A stretch of 64,000 nt of DNA from Mangrovibacter phragmitis (GTDB taxonomy: Bacteria > Pseudomonadota > Gammaproteobacteria > Enterobacterales > Enterobacteriaceae). Of the stretch, positions 63,627 through 64,000 are shown piece after piece. The notes beneath the pieces were generated by a model. That model saw nothing but the letters and a program-made list of their open reading frames with translations. It was not told where the DNA came from and did not search any database. The translations under genes and the position numbers were made by a program. The DNA lies in NCBI RefSeq assembly GCF_001655675.1, contig NZ_LYRP01000001.1, forward strand, positions 682,001-746,000, written 5' to 3'. Position 1 is the stretch's first letter, and each line of letters starts with the position of its first letter.

Positions 63627-64000
63627 CAGATATTATTCTCAGTGCATTTCCCATGCTGCTGAAAGGGTTAGGTACCACACTTCTGCTCTCTATTGCCGCA
63701 ATAATTGGTAGCACGCTAACAGGCCTGCTTGCCGCTATTTTACGCACCAGCCAGTTGCCGGTTGCGAAACAGATTGCCTTGCTTTACACCGAGCTTTTCC
63801 GTGGTACACCTGTGCTGATTACGCTGATGTTTATCTACTTCGGTGTGGCTTATTTCGGCTATGAGATAAACCTGCTCGCAGCCGGTATTTTAGGGCTCAG
63901 TATTTATACCGGCGCCTATATTGCCGAGATATTCCGGGCAGGGATTGAAGCTGTACCAAAAGGTCAGTGGGAAGTTTCATGGATTCTGGGCTTATCCAAA
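63623..64000 (+). CDS. Polar amino-acid ABC transporter permease (3' partial)
   Basis: The first 126 codons of a second HisQ/GlnP-type permease: MLLKGLGTTLLLSIAAIIGS, ELFRGTPVLITLMFIYFGVA, and GQWEVSWILGLSK, the start of the EAA loop, at the window edge. It overlaps the preceding gene by ATGA, so the two form a heterodimeric pore. The ATPase is expected just outside the window. Confidence 0.9.
   Translation, partial: MTDIILSAFPMLLKGLGTTLLLSIAAIIGSTLTGLLAAILRTSQLPVAKQIALLYTELFRGTPVLITLMFIYFGVAYFGYEINLLAAGILGLSIYTGAYIAEIFRAGIEAVPKGQWEVSWILGLSK

Overview
This 64 kb window reads as chromosome of a member of the Enterobacteriaceae. The supporting signs are the gene content (EmmdR/YeeO-type MATE pump beside tRNA-Asn(GUU), YqjC-like protein, YjhG/YjhH/YjhI-type sugar-acid operon, NudK, e(P4)-type acid phosphatase), strong Shine-Dalgarno sites and ATGA-type operon overlaps. 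I cannot name the genus. Many loci are metabolic or regulatory accessory genes arranged as divergent regulator/enzyme pairs. Several short remnants of deleted genes show that the region has been remodelled.

0-9.2 kb: the 3' part of a sugar ABC importer with a cytoplasmic GH28 pectinolytic enzyme; a PchR-like AraC regulator with a TonB-dependent siderophore receptor (probable Fur control); an e(P4)-type lipoprotein phosphatase; a YqjC-like protein; a MATE efflux pump; and tRNA-Asn with its own promoter and terminator.

9.2-20 kb: an island next to tRNA-Asn. It starts with a MazF/PemK-type toxin-antitoxin pair. Next come the wreck of a PAAR-HNH DNase effector beside an intact colicin-E9-like immunity gene, a VOC protein, an unrecognised overlapping gene pair and small orphan genes, one with a zinc-ribbon-like pattern. 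It then carries a two-gene SIR2-HerA antiphage system and two unassigned genes on the other strand, one with a nuclease-like motif pattern. No integrase or second att copy was seen. Short related repeats occur at 13.5, 18.56 and 19.81 kb.

20-31.9 kb: a chemoreceptor without a C-terminal pentapeptide; a periplasmic MetX-like hydrolase; a patch of gene fragments (23.1-24.0 kb); a ParB-like-fold protein; a complete sugar-acid operon (IclR regulator, KDG/KDPG-type aldolase, YjhG/YagF dehydratase, GntP permease) with a hairpin-rich spacer; and an IroE-like esterase.

32-53.4 kb: many small regulator/enzyme units. They include two NAD(P)-binding proteins, an azoreductase with a divergent HxlR regulator, alpha/beta hydrolases, a GlxA-type regulator, an SDR with a divergent LysR, a glutathione peroxidase, another SDR, a tautomerase, a TetR-hydrolase pair with two matching operators, a GAF-GGDEF cyclase, a GNAT, a DUF1796 protein, a GcvA-like LysR, a DUF2000 protein, DUF4406, NudK, a DeoR regulator and an AT-rich orphan gene.

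53.4-64 kb: an apparent 5-oxoproline-type catabolic operon, pxpA-accB-accC-pxpB-pxpC-permease, read leftward with a divergent LysR. A second unit follows: an IclR regulator divergent from RidA and a polar amino-acid ABC importer that runs off the window. The joint presence of PxpABC and dedicated biotin carboxylase/carrier subunits suggests a biotin-dependent 5-oxoprolinase or related lactam-opening pathway fed by its own transporters.
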